Shown: piece by piece, positions 8,420 through 16,399 of the stretch
Layout: every line of letters begins with the position of its first letter
Numbering within the stretch: the first letter of the stretch is position 1
Origin: Spirochaetia bacterium
Lineage (GTDB): Bacteria > Spirochaetota > Spirochaetia > Treponematales > Breznakiellaceae
Length of the DNA: 49,616 nucleotides
Direction of reading: 5' to 3'
Assembly (NCBI GenBank): GCA_025997655.1
Contig: BNUW01000001.1
Location: 1 to 49,616, forward strand
Position numbers and translations under genes: made by a program
Notes under the pieces: model-generated
What the model saw: the letters and a program-made list of their open reading frames with translations, nothing else
Database searches by the model: none
Told to the model about the DNA's origin: nothing

Positions 8420-9652
8420 CTAAATCTCCCACACCGGATACGATATAACATCCTCCCCAAGCGGCATTACCGTAGGGTATAGGCAGAGTACCGCGCCGGT
8501 CCCAACCTTTTTGCCCAGCGTTTCCAGGACTTTGAAATGCCGTAGATCGGTTCTGCTGGGCATGGCGGATTTTTTTACTTCGATGGGATACAGGGTCATG
8601 TTTTTTTCCAGCACAAAATCAATTTCCTTTTGGTTGGTATCGCGGTAGAAATAAATGGCCGGGTTGTCACCATTATGCCAGAAACTCTTGAGAATCTCGC
8701 CGAACACCCAGGTTTCCAGCATTTGCCCGTTCATGGCGCCGGCCATCAGACTGTCGGGGCTGTCCCAGTTGGTAAGGTACGATGCAAGCCCGGTGTCAAG
8801 AAAATAGACCTTGGGGGTTTTGACAATACGCTTGGTGACGTTGGGACTGTAGGGGCGCAGTAACTGGATGATGGCAGTCCGTTCAAGGATGGAAAGCCAG
8901 TGCTTGGCGGTTTTCAAGTCTATATCGACGTCATTCGCCAGATTCGTGTAGTTTAAAAGCTGTCCGGTTCGTGCCGCCACTGCAACCAGAAAGTTATGAA
9001 AGGCCAGTTCATTGGTGATGTTATAAAAATCTTTTATATCACGGGAAATATAGGTTTGAATATAGGAACTGTAAAATAGTTTCCGGTTAATGTTCTTATC
9101 AACAAGCATCTGCGGGAAGGAACCGTTCCAGATATGTTCATATACCTCCCGGATGGAAAGCTCCCTGCTAAAAGGTTTTCTATGCGCCATTTCCATGGAT
9201 GGCCAAAAAGGCTCGCCCGCAAAAGGTTTTTCGATTATTTCTTTGTAGGATAATCCCAGCATATCAAGAATCGCGACCCGTCCGGCAAGGCTCTCTTGTA
9301 TGCCCTCCATGAGACGATACTGCTGGGACCCGGTAAGCCAAAATGCTCCCTTGGGCTTTTCCCCCTTGAGTTTGTGTTGGTCCACATGGATTTTGATATA
9401 GGTAAAAAGTTCCGGTGCGTATTGAACCTCGTCAATGATGACCGGCGGCTCGTACTGCTGAATAAAAGCACTGGGGTCATTTTTAGCCATATTGCGGGCC
9501 TGTAGATCATCCAGGGACACGTAGCGCCGGTCCTTGGAAGCCATGCTTTCAAGTAAGGTTGTCTTGCCAATCTGCCGCTGTCCGGTCAGCAGGAGTACCG
9601 GAAACCCCTTTGAGGTTTGTTCAATGACTTTTTTCATGGTCCGTTCAAGCAT
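8420..9652 (-). CDS. AAA-family ATPase with DUF4143 C-terminal domain
   Basis: A 410-aa protein. Walker A GQRQIGKTT is at residues 24-32, a Walker B-like VIIDEVQYAPEL follows, then a sensor-type stretch FWLTGSQQYRLM. The C-terminal half carries the DUF4143 part, ending in a nuclease-like patch EIDFVLEKNMTLYPIEVKKS. Proteins of this AAA_14/DUF4143 class are common, often mobile, and of poorly known function. The start at 9652 has AAGGA 10 nt upstream. A perfect 16-bp inverted repeat abuts that ribosome-binding site. The gene lies in the repeat-flanked islet and has no obvious operon partner. Confidence 0.85.
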   Translation of the reverse strand: MLERTMKKVIEQTSKGFPVLLLTGQRQIGKTTLLESMASKDRRYVSLDDLQARNMAKNDPSAFIQQYEPPVIIDEVQYAPELFTYIKIHVDQHKLKGEKPKGAFWLTGSQQYRLMEGIQESLAGRVAILDMLGLSYKEIIEKPFAGEPFWPSMEMAHRKPFSRELSIREVYEHIWNGSFPQMLVDKNINRKLFYSSYIQTYISRDIKDFYNITNELAFHNFLVAVAARTGQLLNYTNLANDVDIDLKTAKHWLSILERTAIIQLLRPYSPNVTKRIVKTPKVYFLDTGLASYLTNWDSPDSLMAGAMNGQMLETWVFGEILKSFWHNGDNPAIYFYRDTNQKEIDFVLEKNMTLYPIEVKKSAMPSRTDLRHFKVLETLGKKVGTGAVLCLYPTVMPLGEDVISYPVWEI

Positions 9653-9663
9653 GGATTCATTCC

Positions 9664-9701
9664 TTAGTTTAATCTGGTATACTACTACCAGATTAAACTA
9701 A
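9664..9701 (-). promoter_or_regulatory. Perfect 38-bp dyad upstream of the DUF4143 ATPase gene
   Basis: The arms TTAGTTTAATCTGGTA (9664-9679) and TACCAGATTAAACTAA (9686-9701) pair perfectly over 16 bp around a 6-nt centre. In the mRNA the downstream arm runs into the AAGGA of the ATPase gene. A related half-site GTTTAATCCGGTATA is at 9729-9743. It may be an operator, or an RNA hairpin controlling access to the ribosome-binding site. Confidence 0.6.
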
Positions 9702-9790
9702 TTATCACAATAGATCAAGCCGGGAAATGGGTTTAATCCGGTATATCACTCCCTTAGCAATAATCCTCCCATGCCGCATCGTCCCAGGAT

Positions 9791-10048
9791 TTAAACATCC
9801 GTATCCTCTATCAATTCGTGGATCGTTCCGCCGGTCTCATCCATACGCCGCATGGCGGCCCGTAATCTGGCCTGATTTTCCGGGGAATAAAAGGGGTCAG
9901 CCCGCAGTTCAAAGGGTATACCTTTGTACCGGCACACTTGCTTAAAAAAAATGGTAGTCGCCGTTGAAAGGCTCATGCCAATACTCTCTAAAATTTCTTC
10001 CGTCTGTTTTTTGAGTGTATCATCTACACGGATATTCAAATTTGCCAT
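9791..10048 (-). CDS. RelB/DinJ-family antitoxin, orphan
   Basis: An 85-aa protein starting MANLNIRVDDTLKKQTEEIL, then GMSLSTATTIFFKQVCRYKGIPFELR. This is the DinJ/RelB ribbon-helix-helix pattern: beta strand NIRVDDTLK, helices, and the loop leading to the GIPFEL tail. The start at 10048 has AGAGG about 8 nt upstream, so the extension to 10078 is not needed. In two-gene modules the RelE/YafQ toxin follows directly. Here the downstream 130 bp up to the dyad at 9701 holds no toxin frame, so it is an orphan. It may neutralise a toxin encoded elsewhere, or be a remnant. Confidence 0.85.
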   Translation of the reverse strand: MANLNIRVDDTLKKQTEEILESIGMSLSTATTIFFKQVCRYKGIPFELRADPFYSPENQARLRAAMRRMDETGGTIHELIEDTDV

Positions 10049-10090
10049 TTTAGAACCTCTATGGTTAGTATACTCCATTTTTCGGAAAAT

Positions 10091-10234
10091 TCAATACAAA
10101 GTACGAATATTGACGAAAAAAGTGCTACTTATGTAATTCGTTGAAGTTTCTGCCTTTTCCGCCGCCTGGCTCCAGCCTCTGGCTTGCCGGAATTTCTTCA
10201 AATTTGATGCCAATACATCTCTGATATTTGTCAT
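10091..10234 (-). pseudogene. Truncated copy of the neighbouring HTH (Xre) regulator gene
   Basis: A 47-codon frame from ATG 10234 to TGA 10093-10091 reads MTNIRDVLASNLKKFRQARG, WSQ, AAEKAETSTNYIS. It aligns with the start of the intact HTH protein next door (MTDIKKLLAANIKAYRAELG, TQSKLAEKADTATQYIA). Two residues are lost in the helix-turn-helix, and everything after the recognition helix is replaced by an unrelated tail STFFVNIRTLY. It is best read as one half of an old tandem duplication cut off by a deletion. Confidence 0.7.
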
Positions 10235-10284
10235 TTAGAAGCCATGAGAGCTGTCTAACAAAATTTATGCACGAAAAGAAGGTT

Positions 10285-10596
10285 TTACTGTTTTTTTTTA
10301 AGTTTTTGCCTATGGCTTTCAAGTTTTTCAGTGATAAATTCACCCATTTCAGACAAAATCTCTCCCTTCCAGTCATCCTGAACAGGGATTATCGTAAAAA
10401 GCTCAGGAGGATCACGCTCAAGGGCTGTTGCTATACGTTCCAGCATGGCGGCAGAAGGGAATTTCTTACAGCCTTCTATCATAGCAATATATTGAGTAGC
10501 GGTATCTGCCTTTTCTGCCAATTTCGATTGCGTAAGCCCCAATTCTGCCCGGTATGCTTTGATATTGGCAGCCAAAAGTTTTTTTATATCTGTCAT
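10285..10596 (-). CDS. Xre/HTH_3-family DNA-binding protein
   Basis: A 103-aa protein with one HTH_3 domain at residues about 8-65 (IKAYRAELGLTQSKLAEKAD, ATQYIAMIEGCKKFPSAAML, ERIATALE). A Lys-rich C-terminal helix ends EKLESHRQKLKKKQ. The start MTDIKK is shared with the truncated copy at 10234, which supports it. No clear Shine-Dalgarno was seen. Such proteins act as small repressors or antitoxin-type regulators. No toxin partner is adjacent. Confidence 0.85.
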   Translation of the reverse strand: MTDIKKLLAANIKAYRAELGLTQSKLAEKADTATQYIAMIEGCKKFPSAAMLERIATALERDPPELFTIIPVQDDWKGEILSEMGEFITEKLESHRQKLKKKQ

Positions 10597-10888
10597 ATTT
10601 CACCCAAAGGCCATATCTGACTATATTCTTTTCCTATTAGGTATTGACCAATTGCCCTAAAGGTTATTTACTGTATATAATATTGTCTTTAGGGTGTTTT
10701 TATATTGGGGAGAAAGTGGTTTTATGGGCTATTTTTACGAGAAGAAGCTGATTGCCTGTTGTGTGGCGCTCCGGCTGCAAATGCCGGAGGGTCTTTTAAC
10801 AAGGTGATACCCGTATTCGTGCGGTTACACAAATAAATTGACGGCGGGAATAGACCGCGCGGGCTAAAAGCCCAAAGGAGTTTTTAAA
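10597..10888 (+). other. Intergenic leader region between the HTH gene and the BspA-like gene
   Basis: These 292 bp hold no convincing gene. An 8-bp inverted repeat CCCTAAAG (10655-10662) and CTTTAGGG (10687-10694) encloses a TATAAT (10676-10681) and could be an operator for the HTH protein. A GC-rich hairpin CTCCGGC/GCCGGAG (10769-10789) is followed by TCTTTT and may be an attenuator. A small hairpin GGGCTAAAAGCCC (10861-10873) sits just before the AAGGAG of the BspA-like gene. Confidence 0.45.
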
Positions 10889-12229
10889 ATGAAGAAAGTA
10901 CAATTCACCGCTATTCTTGCCGTCCTCGTAACGGCCATCTCCATGCCCCTCTTCGCTCAGGACGCATCGGACTTCAAGTTTGATAAAGGCGAGATTACCC
11001 GCTATACGGGAACCAGCAAAGATGTCGTTATCCCCGGGCAAATAAACGGGATACCGGTTACTACTATTGGATATGGTGCATTTCAGGACAACCAACTAAC
11101 CAGTGTCACTATCCCCAATAGCGTAACTTCAATTAACACCAATGCATTTTGGAACAACCAACTAACCAGTGTCACTATCCCCAATAGCGTAACTTCAATT
11201 AGCCAAATGGCATTTAGTGGCAACCAACTAACCAGTGTCACTATCCCCAATAGCGTAACTTCAATTAGCCAAATGGCATTTAGTGGCAACCAATTGACCA
11301 GCGTTACCCTCCCTAATAACGTTTCCATAGCCCATGATGCATTTTATAATAATAAGTCAATTTCTGAATTAGGTGGCTATTATTCGTCCGTGGGCAAAAA
11401 GGCTGGAACATACAGCGTAGTCGGAAAAGGATGGCTCCTGCCCTTGAGCGAAGATGAAGCAAAACGGACCGCGGTCGAAGACGACTTCGACATCGAACAG
11501 CTTGCTAATGGTACCCTCAGAATAACCAGCTATTCGGGGACCGCTAAAAATTTGGTTGTCCCCACTACCATCAGCGGTGTCAGGGTAACGAGTATTGGGA
11601 AAGAGGCATTTAAGAATAAAGGGTTGTACAGTGTAGTGATCCCTGATGGGATAACCGAGATATTAGACGGTGCCTTCTCTAACAACACCCTAACCAGCAT
11701 AAGCATCGGCAAGGGGCTTAAAATAATTCCCACGGATGCCTTTTATCGTAATCAACACCTAACTACCCTGGTGATCCCCGATGGGATAACCGAGATAGGC
11801 TACAGGGCCTTTCGCGGTTGTGCCCTGTCCGGCATAACCTGGGGAAAAGGACTGGTAAAAATTGACGTTGAGGCATTTTCTAGCAACAACTTTACAGAGC
11901 TAACCTTCCCCAACAGCGTTACCTTCATTGGGCAAGGCGCTTTCTTCGATAATCCTCTCACGGCCATAGTATTACCCGCCTCCCTCGCCCAATATGATGC
12001 CGGCTACTCTAGAGACCCCCCCCGCGGATTTAGAAAAGCATTTGGTTGGAATCCTCTAATGAATCAGATTGACTTAAAATCCAAAAATGTTACCCGTATC
12101 ACGGTTCCGGCGAATATGGCCGAAGCAAATCTGTCTGGGCTTCCCGACAACTTCGTCAACTTCTGGAAAAGCCAGAACAATGCCGCGGGAACGTATGTGT
12201 TAAAAGGCCGCATTTGGGCTAGGGAATAG
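10889..12229 (+). CDS. BspA-type leucine-rich-repeat (LRR_5) exported protein
   Basis: A 446-aa protein with a cleavable signal peptide (MKKVQFTAILAVLVTAISMP, then LFAQ) and AAGGAG 9 nt before the ATG. The mature part is built of about 22-23-residue repeats of the type NQLTSVTIPNSVTSI-x-x-x-AF, the Treponema-pallidum-type LRR of the BspA family. These surface or periplasmic proteins are known in oral and gut spirochaetes and Bacteroidetes for adhesion and protein binding. Early repeats are almost identical at DNA level (66-bp units); later ones are diverged. No C-terminal anchor or sorting signal is obvious. It lies inside the repeat-flanked islet. Confidence 0.88.
   Translation: MKKVQFTAILAVLVTAISMPLFAQDASDFKFDKGEITRYTGTSKDVVIPGQINGIPVTTIGYGAFQDNQLTSVTIPNSVTSINTNAFWNNQLTSVTIPNSVTSISQMAFSGNQLTSVTIPNSVTSISQMAFSGNQLTSVTLPNNVSIAHDAFYNNKSISELGGYYSSVGKKAGTYSVVGKGWLLPLSEDEAKRTAVEDDFDIEQLANGTLRITSYSGTAKNLVVPTTISGVRVTSIGKEAFKNKGLYSVVIPDGITEILDGAFSNNTLTSISIGKGLKIIPTDAFYRNQHLTTLVIPDGITEIGYRAFRGCALSGITWGKGLVKIDVEAFSSNNFTELTFPNSVTFIGQGAFFDNPLTAIVLPASLAQYDAGYSRDPPRGFRKAFGWNPLMNQIDLKSKNVTRITVPANMAEANLSGLPDNFVNFWKSQNNAAGTYVLKGRIWARE
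11089..11349 (+). repeat. Tandem 66-bp repeats coding 22-aa LRR units
   Basis: Units begin with CAACCA at 11089, 11155, 11221 and 11287. The copies at 11155-11220 and 11221-11286 are identical over all 66 bp, the first differs in its last third, and the fourth is diverged. Identical neighbours suggest recent unit duplication and likely copy-number variation between strains. Confidence 0.9.
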
Positions 12230-12323
12230 GAAACGTAGGTGTATGATACCGCCTCTATTAACTGCAAACGCACAGGTGACAGGCACCTGAAATGGGTTGC
12301 CGTTAAGCAGTGCAGATATTTGA

Positions 12324-12363
12324 GCGGGAGGGGAACGGCCCCTGGGGCTGTAACCCTTCCCGC
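12324..12363 (+). other. GC-rich hairpin in the leader of the unknown 205-aa protein
   Basis: GCGGGAGGGG (12324-12333) can pair with CCCTTCCCGC (12354-12363), with a second pairing GGCCCC/GGGGCT inside. There is no U-run after it, and it ends 26 nt before the next ATG. It is therefore more like a leader structure or an insulating hairpin than a terminator. Confidence 0.4.
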
Positions 12364-12389
12364 CGGGTTTGAAAGAGAAGGAGAAAACA

Positions 12390-13007
12390 ATGGCAACCAT
12401 AGTCGTTCCGGCAATTCCTGAAGCGCTAAAGAATAAAACATTTTGCGCTTCTGATATTAAGTGGGTAAAAACAGTAAATGATACGCGTACTAAGAGTGCG
12501 TATTTACCCCCGGACAACCCATACCAGAGAGTTGTAGATTCAAATGGGGTGCCGCTGCTCACACACAATAGCGCTAAAAACGCAAATGGTGTATTTTTTT
12601 GCCTGCAATTAAATCCAAGATTTACGGATACTTTGAATCGAGTCCCCTTCGGAGACCTTATTCTCCTTTTCCAACGATTAAATCCTGGAGACATAAAATG
12701 TTTCACCCATTTGGTAACTCCCATCGGCGATACAGTAGTTCCAAATCCTTATACACTGGACCCTAACGGTAGGCCCGGAAGATGGGTAAAAGTGATTGCG
12801 ATGACTGAAAATCAAGCAGGAAACAGTATTCCTTTTGACCACACACCCTGGAGAACCGCAGGTTGGCGAAGCGCCGGATTCAATACAAACTATGAAGATT
12901 TAAGTTTTATGGCTGGAAGAATTTGGGACATAGCACATCCTGCGCTTAATCAATTATCCAATCTGCAAAATGATATTTGGAACAGATTTCAACCGTGGCG
13001 CGTATAA
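12390..13007 (+). CDS. Protein of unknown function, 205 aa
   Basis: The frame starts at ATG 12390 with GAAGGAG about 7 nt upstream; the longer in-frame reading from 12369 lacks this. The product starts MATIVVPAIPEALKN and has no signal peptide or membrane segment. It is Trp-, Asn- and Pro-rich, with stretches NANGVFFCLQLNPRF, GDLILLFQRLNPGDIKCF and RPGRWVKVIAM, and ends NDIWNRFQPWRV. I do not recognise a family. Its base composition is more A/T rich than gyrA. It lies in the islet between the BspA-like protein and a toxin-antitoxin pair, and a cargo-type or defence-type role is possible but unproven. Confidence 0.7.
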   Translation: MATIVVPAIPEALKNKTFCASDIKWVKTVNDTRTKSAYLPPDNPYQRVVDSNGVPLLTHNSAKNANGVFFCLQLNPRFTDTLNRVPFGDLILLFQRLNPGDIKCFTHLVTPIGDTVVPNPYTLDPNGRPGRWVKVIAMTENQAGNSIPFDHTPWRTAGWRSAGFNTNYEDLSFMAGRIWDIAHPALNQLSNLQNDIWNRFQPWRV

Positions 13008-13080
13008 GGCGGGGAAGCCCGGGACGGCGAAAAGCCTGGCGTTGAATTTGGAATCTGCTATTTTGGTCAGGTTGGTATTG

Positions 13081-13500
13081 TCAATCCTTGAACGGATTAC
13101 TGATTTTTACGCCGCGTATGACTTGCCCGTCGTTCAAATCCTCTGATATGAGTGTTGTGCATTTTGCGAATTCTGCGGCGGCGATTATGAGTCCATCCCA
13201 AAATGATATTTGCGATAAAATACTTATATCTATTCCCTGCTCGATCAATTCAAAAGTTACTTGAACGACTTCAATTTCATTCAAATTACGCACCATGTTT
13301 TTCACAAAAATTTTATCGAGGTTCAATTTTGTTGTGCCGGTATTATAAAATTCCTGCAAAACCTGAGTCGAAACAACCGGAATCTGGTGAGTTTTTATGT
13401 CGGCAATAACAGATTTTGCCTTTGCCTGTTTATCTTTATTATCATCATCAGCAGTATAAACCAACACATTAGTGTCGATGAAAATTTTATCTGCGTTCAT
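13081..13500 (-). CDS. PIN-domain toxin (VapC-like ribonuclease)
   Basis: A 139-aa protein starting MNADKIFIDTNVLVYTADDD. The PIN acidic residues are visible: Asp in FIDTNVLVY, Glu in TQVLQEFYN, and Asp in SFWDGLIIAAAE followed by LISEDLNDG. PIN toxins cleave RNA with Mg2+ or Mn2+. The start at 13500 overlaps the antitoxin gene by 14 nt, the usual arrangement. A longer reading to 13563 lies wholly inside the antitoxin and is not needed. Confidence 0.88.
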   Translation of the reverse strand: MNADKIFIDTNVLVYTADDDNKDKQAKAKSVIADIKTHQIPVVSTQVLQEFYNTGTTKLNLDKIFVKNMVRNLNEIEVVQVTFELIEQGIDISILSQISFWDGLIIAAAEFAKCTTLISEDLNDGQVIRGVKISNPFKD

Positions 13501-13714
13501 GAAGTTCATCCCTTGTCCATTTTTGCCCGCCGGAATGGCCATGCGCTTCTTCGGCAAGCGCAAGAAATTTATCCAAACCCCCTTCTACCGGTGGATTTAC
13601 CGTCTGTTCGACCAAGCGCCGGACAAGCTGATTAAAAGAAATTTTGCGCTTTTGGGCATATTGCCTTCCAAGAGCAAGTGTTTGCTCATCAATAGCCAAT
13701 GTTATATTTCTCAT
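13487..13714 (-). CDS. Ribbon-helix-helix antitoxin paired with the PIN toxin
   Basis: A 75-aa protein starting MRNITLAIDEQTLALGRQYA. A beta strand (NITLAID), two helices with FNQLVRRLVEQ, and a polar C-terminal tail (HSGGQKWTRDELHERR) fit the pattern of RHH antitoxins, where the tail covers the PIN active site. AGGAG lies 8 nt before ATG 13714. The gene precedes and overlaps the toxin, so translation is coupled and antitoxin is made first. The module is the last item before the right 49-bp repeat. Confidence 0.85.
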   Translation of the reverse strand: MRNITLAIDEQTLALGRQYAQKRKISFNQLVRRLVEQTVNPPVEGGLDKFLALAEEAHGHSGGQKWTRDELHERR

Positions 13715-13780
13715 TTGGTAACTCCTGGCACACATAATAAGTGGACATATACTATTTGTCAAGCGGCAGGCAGAAATCGC

Positions 13781-13829
13781 TAGTGACCTTTTTCTCAAAA
13801 AAGTATATAATAACCTAACAAGTAATACC
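13781..13829 (+). promoter_or_regulatory. gyrA promoter, right copy of the 49-bp direct repeat
   Basis: GTGACC (13783-13788), a 17-bp spacer and a perfect TATAAT (13806-13811) lie 38 bp before the gyrA ATG. This predicts a leader of about 33 nt. The block is repeated at 8163-8211 with two mismatches. Confidence 0.7.
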
Positions 13830-13849
13830 TGTTAGCAGAAGGAATAGAG

Positions 13850-16399
13850 ATGGCTTCCCATGATGACAAACCGCCGGTAGTGACCGGGAAAATAATCCCC
13901 ATTGCGATAGAAGACGAGGTTCGGACCGACTACCTGACCTATGCCATGTCGGTCATTGTGGCCCGGGCCCTGCCGGATGTGCGGGACGGCCTGAAACCGG
14001 TGCACCGGCGGCTGCTCTATGCCATGGACGACCTGGGGCTCCGTCCCAATGCGGCCACCAAGAAAAGCGCCCGTATCGTCGGTGACGCCATGGGAAAGTA
14101 CCACCCCCATGGGGATGCCTCCCTCTACGACGCCATGGTTCGTATGGCCCAGGAATTTTCCCTGCGCTACCCCGTGGTTCATGGGCAGGGTAACTTCGGT
14201 TCGATAGACGGCGACCCCCCTGCGGCCATGCGGTATACCGAGGCCAAGCTTTCCAAGGTCGGCGATGAGATGCTCCAGGACCTGCACAAGGAGACCGTCG
14301 ATTTTGTTCCCAACTACGATGAATCCCTGACGGAACCGTCGGTATTGCCCGCAGCGGTGCCCAACCTCCTGGTAAACGGGTCCAGCGGTATCGCCGTCGG
14401 TATGGCTACCAACATGGCCCCCCACAACATGGTGGAAGTCTGCGATGCGGTCTGCGCCTATATCGACAACCCGGAAATCACCATCGAAGAACTGATGAAG
14501 TACGTAACCGGGCCGGACTTCCCCACCGGGGGGCTCATTTTTGGCCGCCGGGGTATCCGGGAGGCCTACAAAACCGGCCGGGGGAAGATCCTGGTCCGGG
14601 GCCGCTTTGCCGTGGAGACCACCAAGTCCGGCAAGGAACTCATTGTCTTTAACGAAATTCCTTATAATGTGAACAAAAAATTATTGCTGGAGCGTATCGG
14701 TATCCTTGTCCGGGACAAGGTGATTGACGGCATTTCCGCCTTTAACGATGAATCAGACCGGGACGGTATCCGGGTGGTGATTGAGCTGAAGAAGGGGGCG
14801 ATCCTCAAGGTCGTGCTGAACCAGCTTTTTTCCAACACCCAACTCCAGACCACCTTTGGGATCATCAACCTGGCCCTGGTTAATGGGCGTCCTCAGACGC
14901 TCAACCTCAAGGAACTTATCCACTACTTTGTGGAACACCGGGTGGATGTGGTTACCCGCCGGACCCAGTACGACCTGCGCAAGGCCGAGGAGCGCGCCCA
15001 TATCTTAGAGGGATTGGTTATCGCCCTGGCAAACATTGACGAGGTGGTGGCCATCATCAAGGCTTCACGGGATATCAATACCGCCAAGGCCAAACTGCAG
15101 GAACGGTTTTTGCTCACCGAAGTTCAGGCCCAGGCCATTGTGGATATGCGCCTGGGACGGCTCACCAGCCTGGAAGTTGAAAAACTGGAGCAGGAACTGG
15201 CGGAACTCAAAGTCCAGATTGCCTACTATAAATCCCTCCTGGAGGATAGCAATAAACTGCGGGGGGTTATCAAAGACGAGACCCGTGACATATCCCAGCG
15301 GTATGGGGACAAGCGCCGCACCGAAATCGTCCACGGCGAGGTGGAGAATATCAACATCGAGGACCTTATCAAAAAGGAAGAGATGATGATCCTCATTTCC
15401 AACCTGGGCTATGTCAAGCGGGTTCCGGTGACGGCCTACAAGAACCAGGGCCGGGGCGGCAAGGGCATGATCAGCGCCAAGCTGAACGAAGACGATTTTG
15501 TGGAGCAGATTTTTGTCGCCTCCACCCACGAATACATCACTTTCATCACCAGCGCGGGCAAGGCCTACTGGATGAAGGTCCACGAGATTCCCGAGGGAAC
15601 CAGGACCGGCAAGGGCGCCCACATCAAGAGCCTCCTCACGGTAAGTCCCAACGAAGAAATCACCGCCATTGTGTCCCTTAAGGACTTTACCGATGACCGG
15701 TACCTGTTCATGGGGACCGCCCGTGGGGTGGTTAAAAAAGTGCAGACCAGCGAATTCTCCAACGCCAAGACCCGTGGCATTATCGCCATCAGGCTGGACG
15801 AGGGGGACAAACTGGTCAGCGCCCTCCTCACCGGTGGCTCCGACGAGGTGGTCCTCATCTCCCGGAAAGGCCAGGCTCTCCGCACCCACGAGGACGCCGT
15901 CCGGGCCATGGGCCGGGCCGGTCACGGCGTTACCGGCATGAGGCTGGATGATGACGACGAATTGACCGGCGTCCTGCGGGTGGTTGCAGAGGAAACCATG
16001 CTGCTCCTTTCAGAATACGGCTTTGGCAAGCGGGTTGACTTCAGCGAGTTTAGTTCCCACGGGCGAGGCACACGGGGTCAGAAAATCTACACGGTCAGCG
16101 ATAAAACCGGGGAACTGGTGGGCTGCGTCAACGTCCTGGACAACGAGGAAATTATGTGTATCACCAGCCAGGGCAAGTCTATCAAGCTCAAGGTGGCATC
16201 TATTCGGGTGATGGGCCGCAGCGCCCAGGGGGTGCGGATACTCAGTATCGACAAGCCCGATTTTGTCATCGGGGTAGACCGGATTGTTAAGGAAGACGAT
16301 GCCGATGAGGCGGTCAAGGAGACCGAGGCCGGCGCCGTGGATGATGGGGATGTTTCACGTGAAACAGAAACCCCGGACGATGAAACCGAGGAATCCTGA
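13850..16399 (+). CDS. gyrA: DNA gyrase subunit A
   Basis: The 849-aa subunit cuts and rejoins DNA in the A2B2 gyrase that introduces negative supercoils. The breakage-reunion domain starts near residue 20. The catalytic Tyr is 129 in AAMRYTE. The C-terminal beta-pinwheel has the GyrA box QGRGGKG at 533-539, which separates it from ParC. In the quinolone-resistance region [12 protein letters not shown], Ala90 stands where E. coli has Ser83, and Asp94 matches Asp87. The start has AAGGA about 8 nt upstream. The acidic tail (from about 825) codes DVSRET, and its DNA is a perfect parS site at 16351-16366. The stop overlaps the next start by one base (TGATG). gyrB is not in the window. Confidence 0.98.
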   Translation: MASHDDKPPVVTGKIIPIAIEDEVRTDYLTYAMSVIVARALPDVRDGLKPVHRRLLYAMDDLGLRPNAATKKSARIVGDAMGKYHPHGDASLYDAMVRMAQEFSLRYPVVHGQGNFGSIDGDPPAAMRYTEAKLSKVGDEMLQDLHKETVDFVPNYDESLTEPSVLPAAVPNLLVNGSSGIAVGMATNMAPHNMVEVCDAVCAYIDNPEITIEELMKYVTGPDFPTGGLIFGRRGIREAYKTGRGKILVRGRFAVETTKSGKELIVFNEIPYNVNKKLLLERIGILVRDKVIDGISAFNDESDRDGIRVVIELKKGAILKVVLNQLFSNTQLQTTFGIINLALVNGRPQTLNLKELIHYFVEHRVDVVTRRTQYDLRKAEERAHILEGLVIALANIDEVVAIIKASRDINTAKAKLQERFLLTEVQAQAIVDMRLGRLTSLEVEKLEQELAELKVQIAYYKSLLEDSNKLRGVIKDETRDISQRYGDKRRTEIVHGEVENINIEDLIKKEEMMILISNLGYVKRVPVTAYKNQGRGGKGMISAKLNEDDFVEQIFVASTHEYITFITSAGKAYWMKVHEIPEGTRTGKGAHIKSLLTVSPNEEITAIVSLKDFTDDRYLFMGTARGVVKKVQTSEFSNAKTRGIIAIRLDEGDKLVSALLTGGSDEVVLISRKGQALRTHEDAVRAMGRAGHGVTGMRLDDDDELTGVLRVVAEETMLLLSEYGFGKRVDFSEFSSHGRGTRGQKIYTVSDKTGELVGCVNVLDNEEIMCITSQGKSIKLKVASIRVMGRSAQGVRILSIDKPDFVIGVDRIVKEDDADEAVKETEAGAVDDGDVSRETETPDDETEES
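16351..16366. promoter_or_regulatory. parS: parS centromere site inside gyrA
   Basis: TGTTTCACGTGAAACA is a perfect match to the bacterial chromosomal parS consensus bound by ParB. It lies within codons for residues 835-839 (VSRET) of GyrA. A second identical site is 1.9 kb downstream. Confidence 0.88.

Noticed and set aside
8197..8460. 87-codon minus-strand frame opposite the dehydrogenase fragment
   Set aside because: The plus strand reads a recognisable dehydrogenase C-terminus; this frame has no features.
10125..10376. 83-codon minus-strand frame overlapping the HTH gene
   Set aside because: Its first part is an off-frame reading of the HTH gene and its second part an off-frame reading of the truncated HTH copy.
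11089..11349. Regular repeats as a CRISPR array
   Set aside because: The units are adjacent without spacers and code LRR protein repeats in frame.
12239..12421. 60-codon plus-strand frame before the unknown 205-aa gene
   Set aside because: It runs through the GC-rich hairpin, has no ribosome site and overlaps the start of a better supported gene.
12390..13007. Diversity-generating retroelement target protein
   Set aside because: No reverse transcriptase, template repeat or C-type-lectin variable end was found in the window.
15065..15925. 286-codon open frame antisense to gyrA
   Set aside because: High-GC codon usage leaves few stops opposite gyrA; no start signal or domain.
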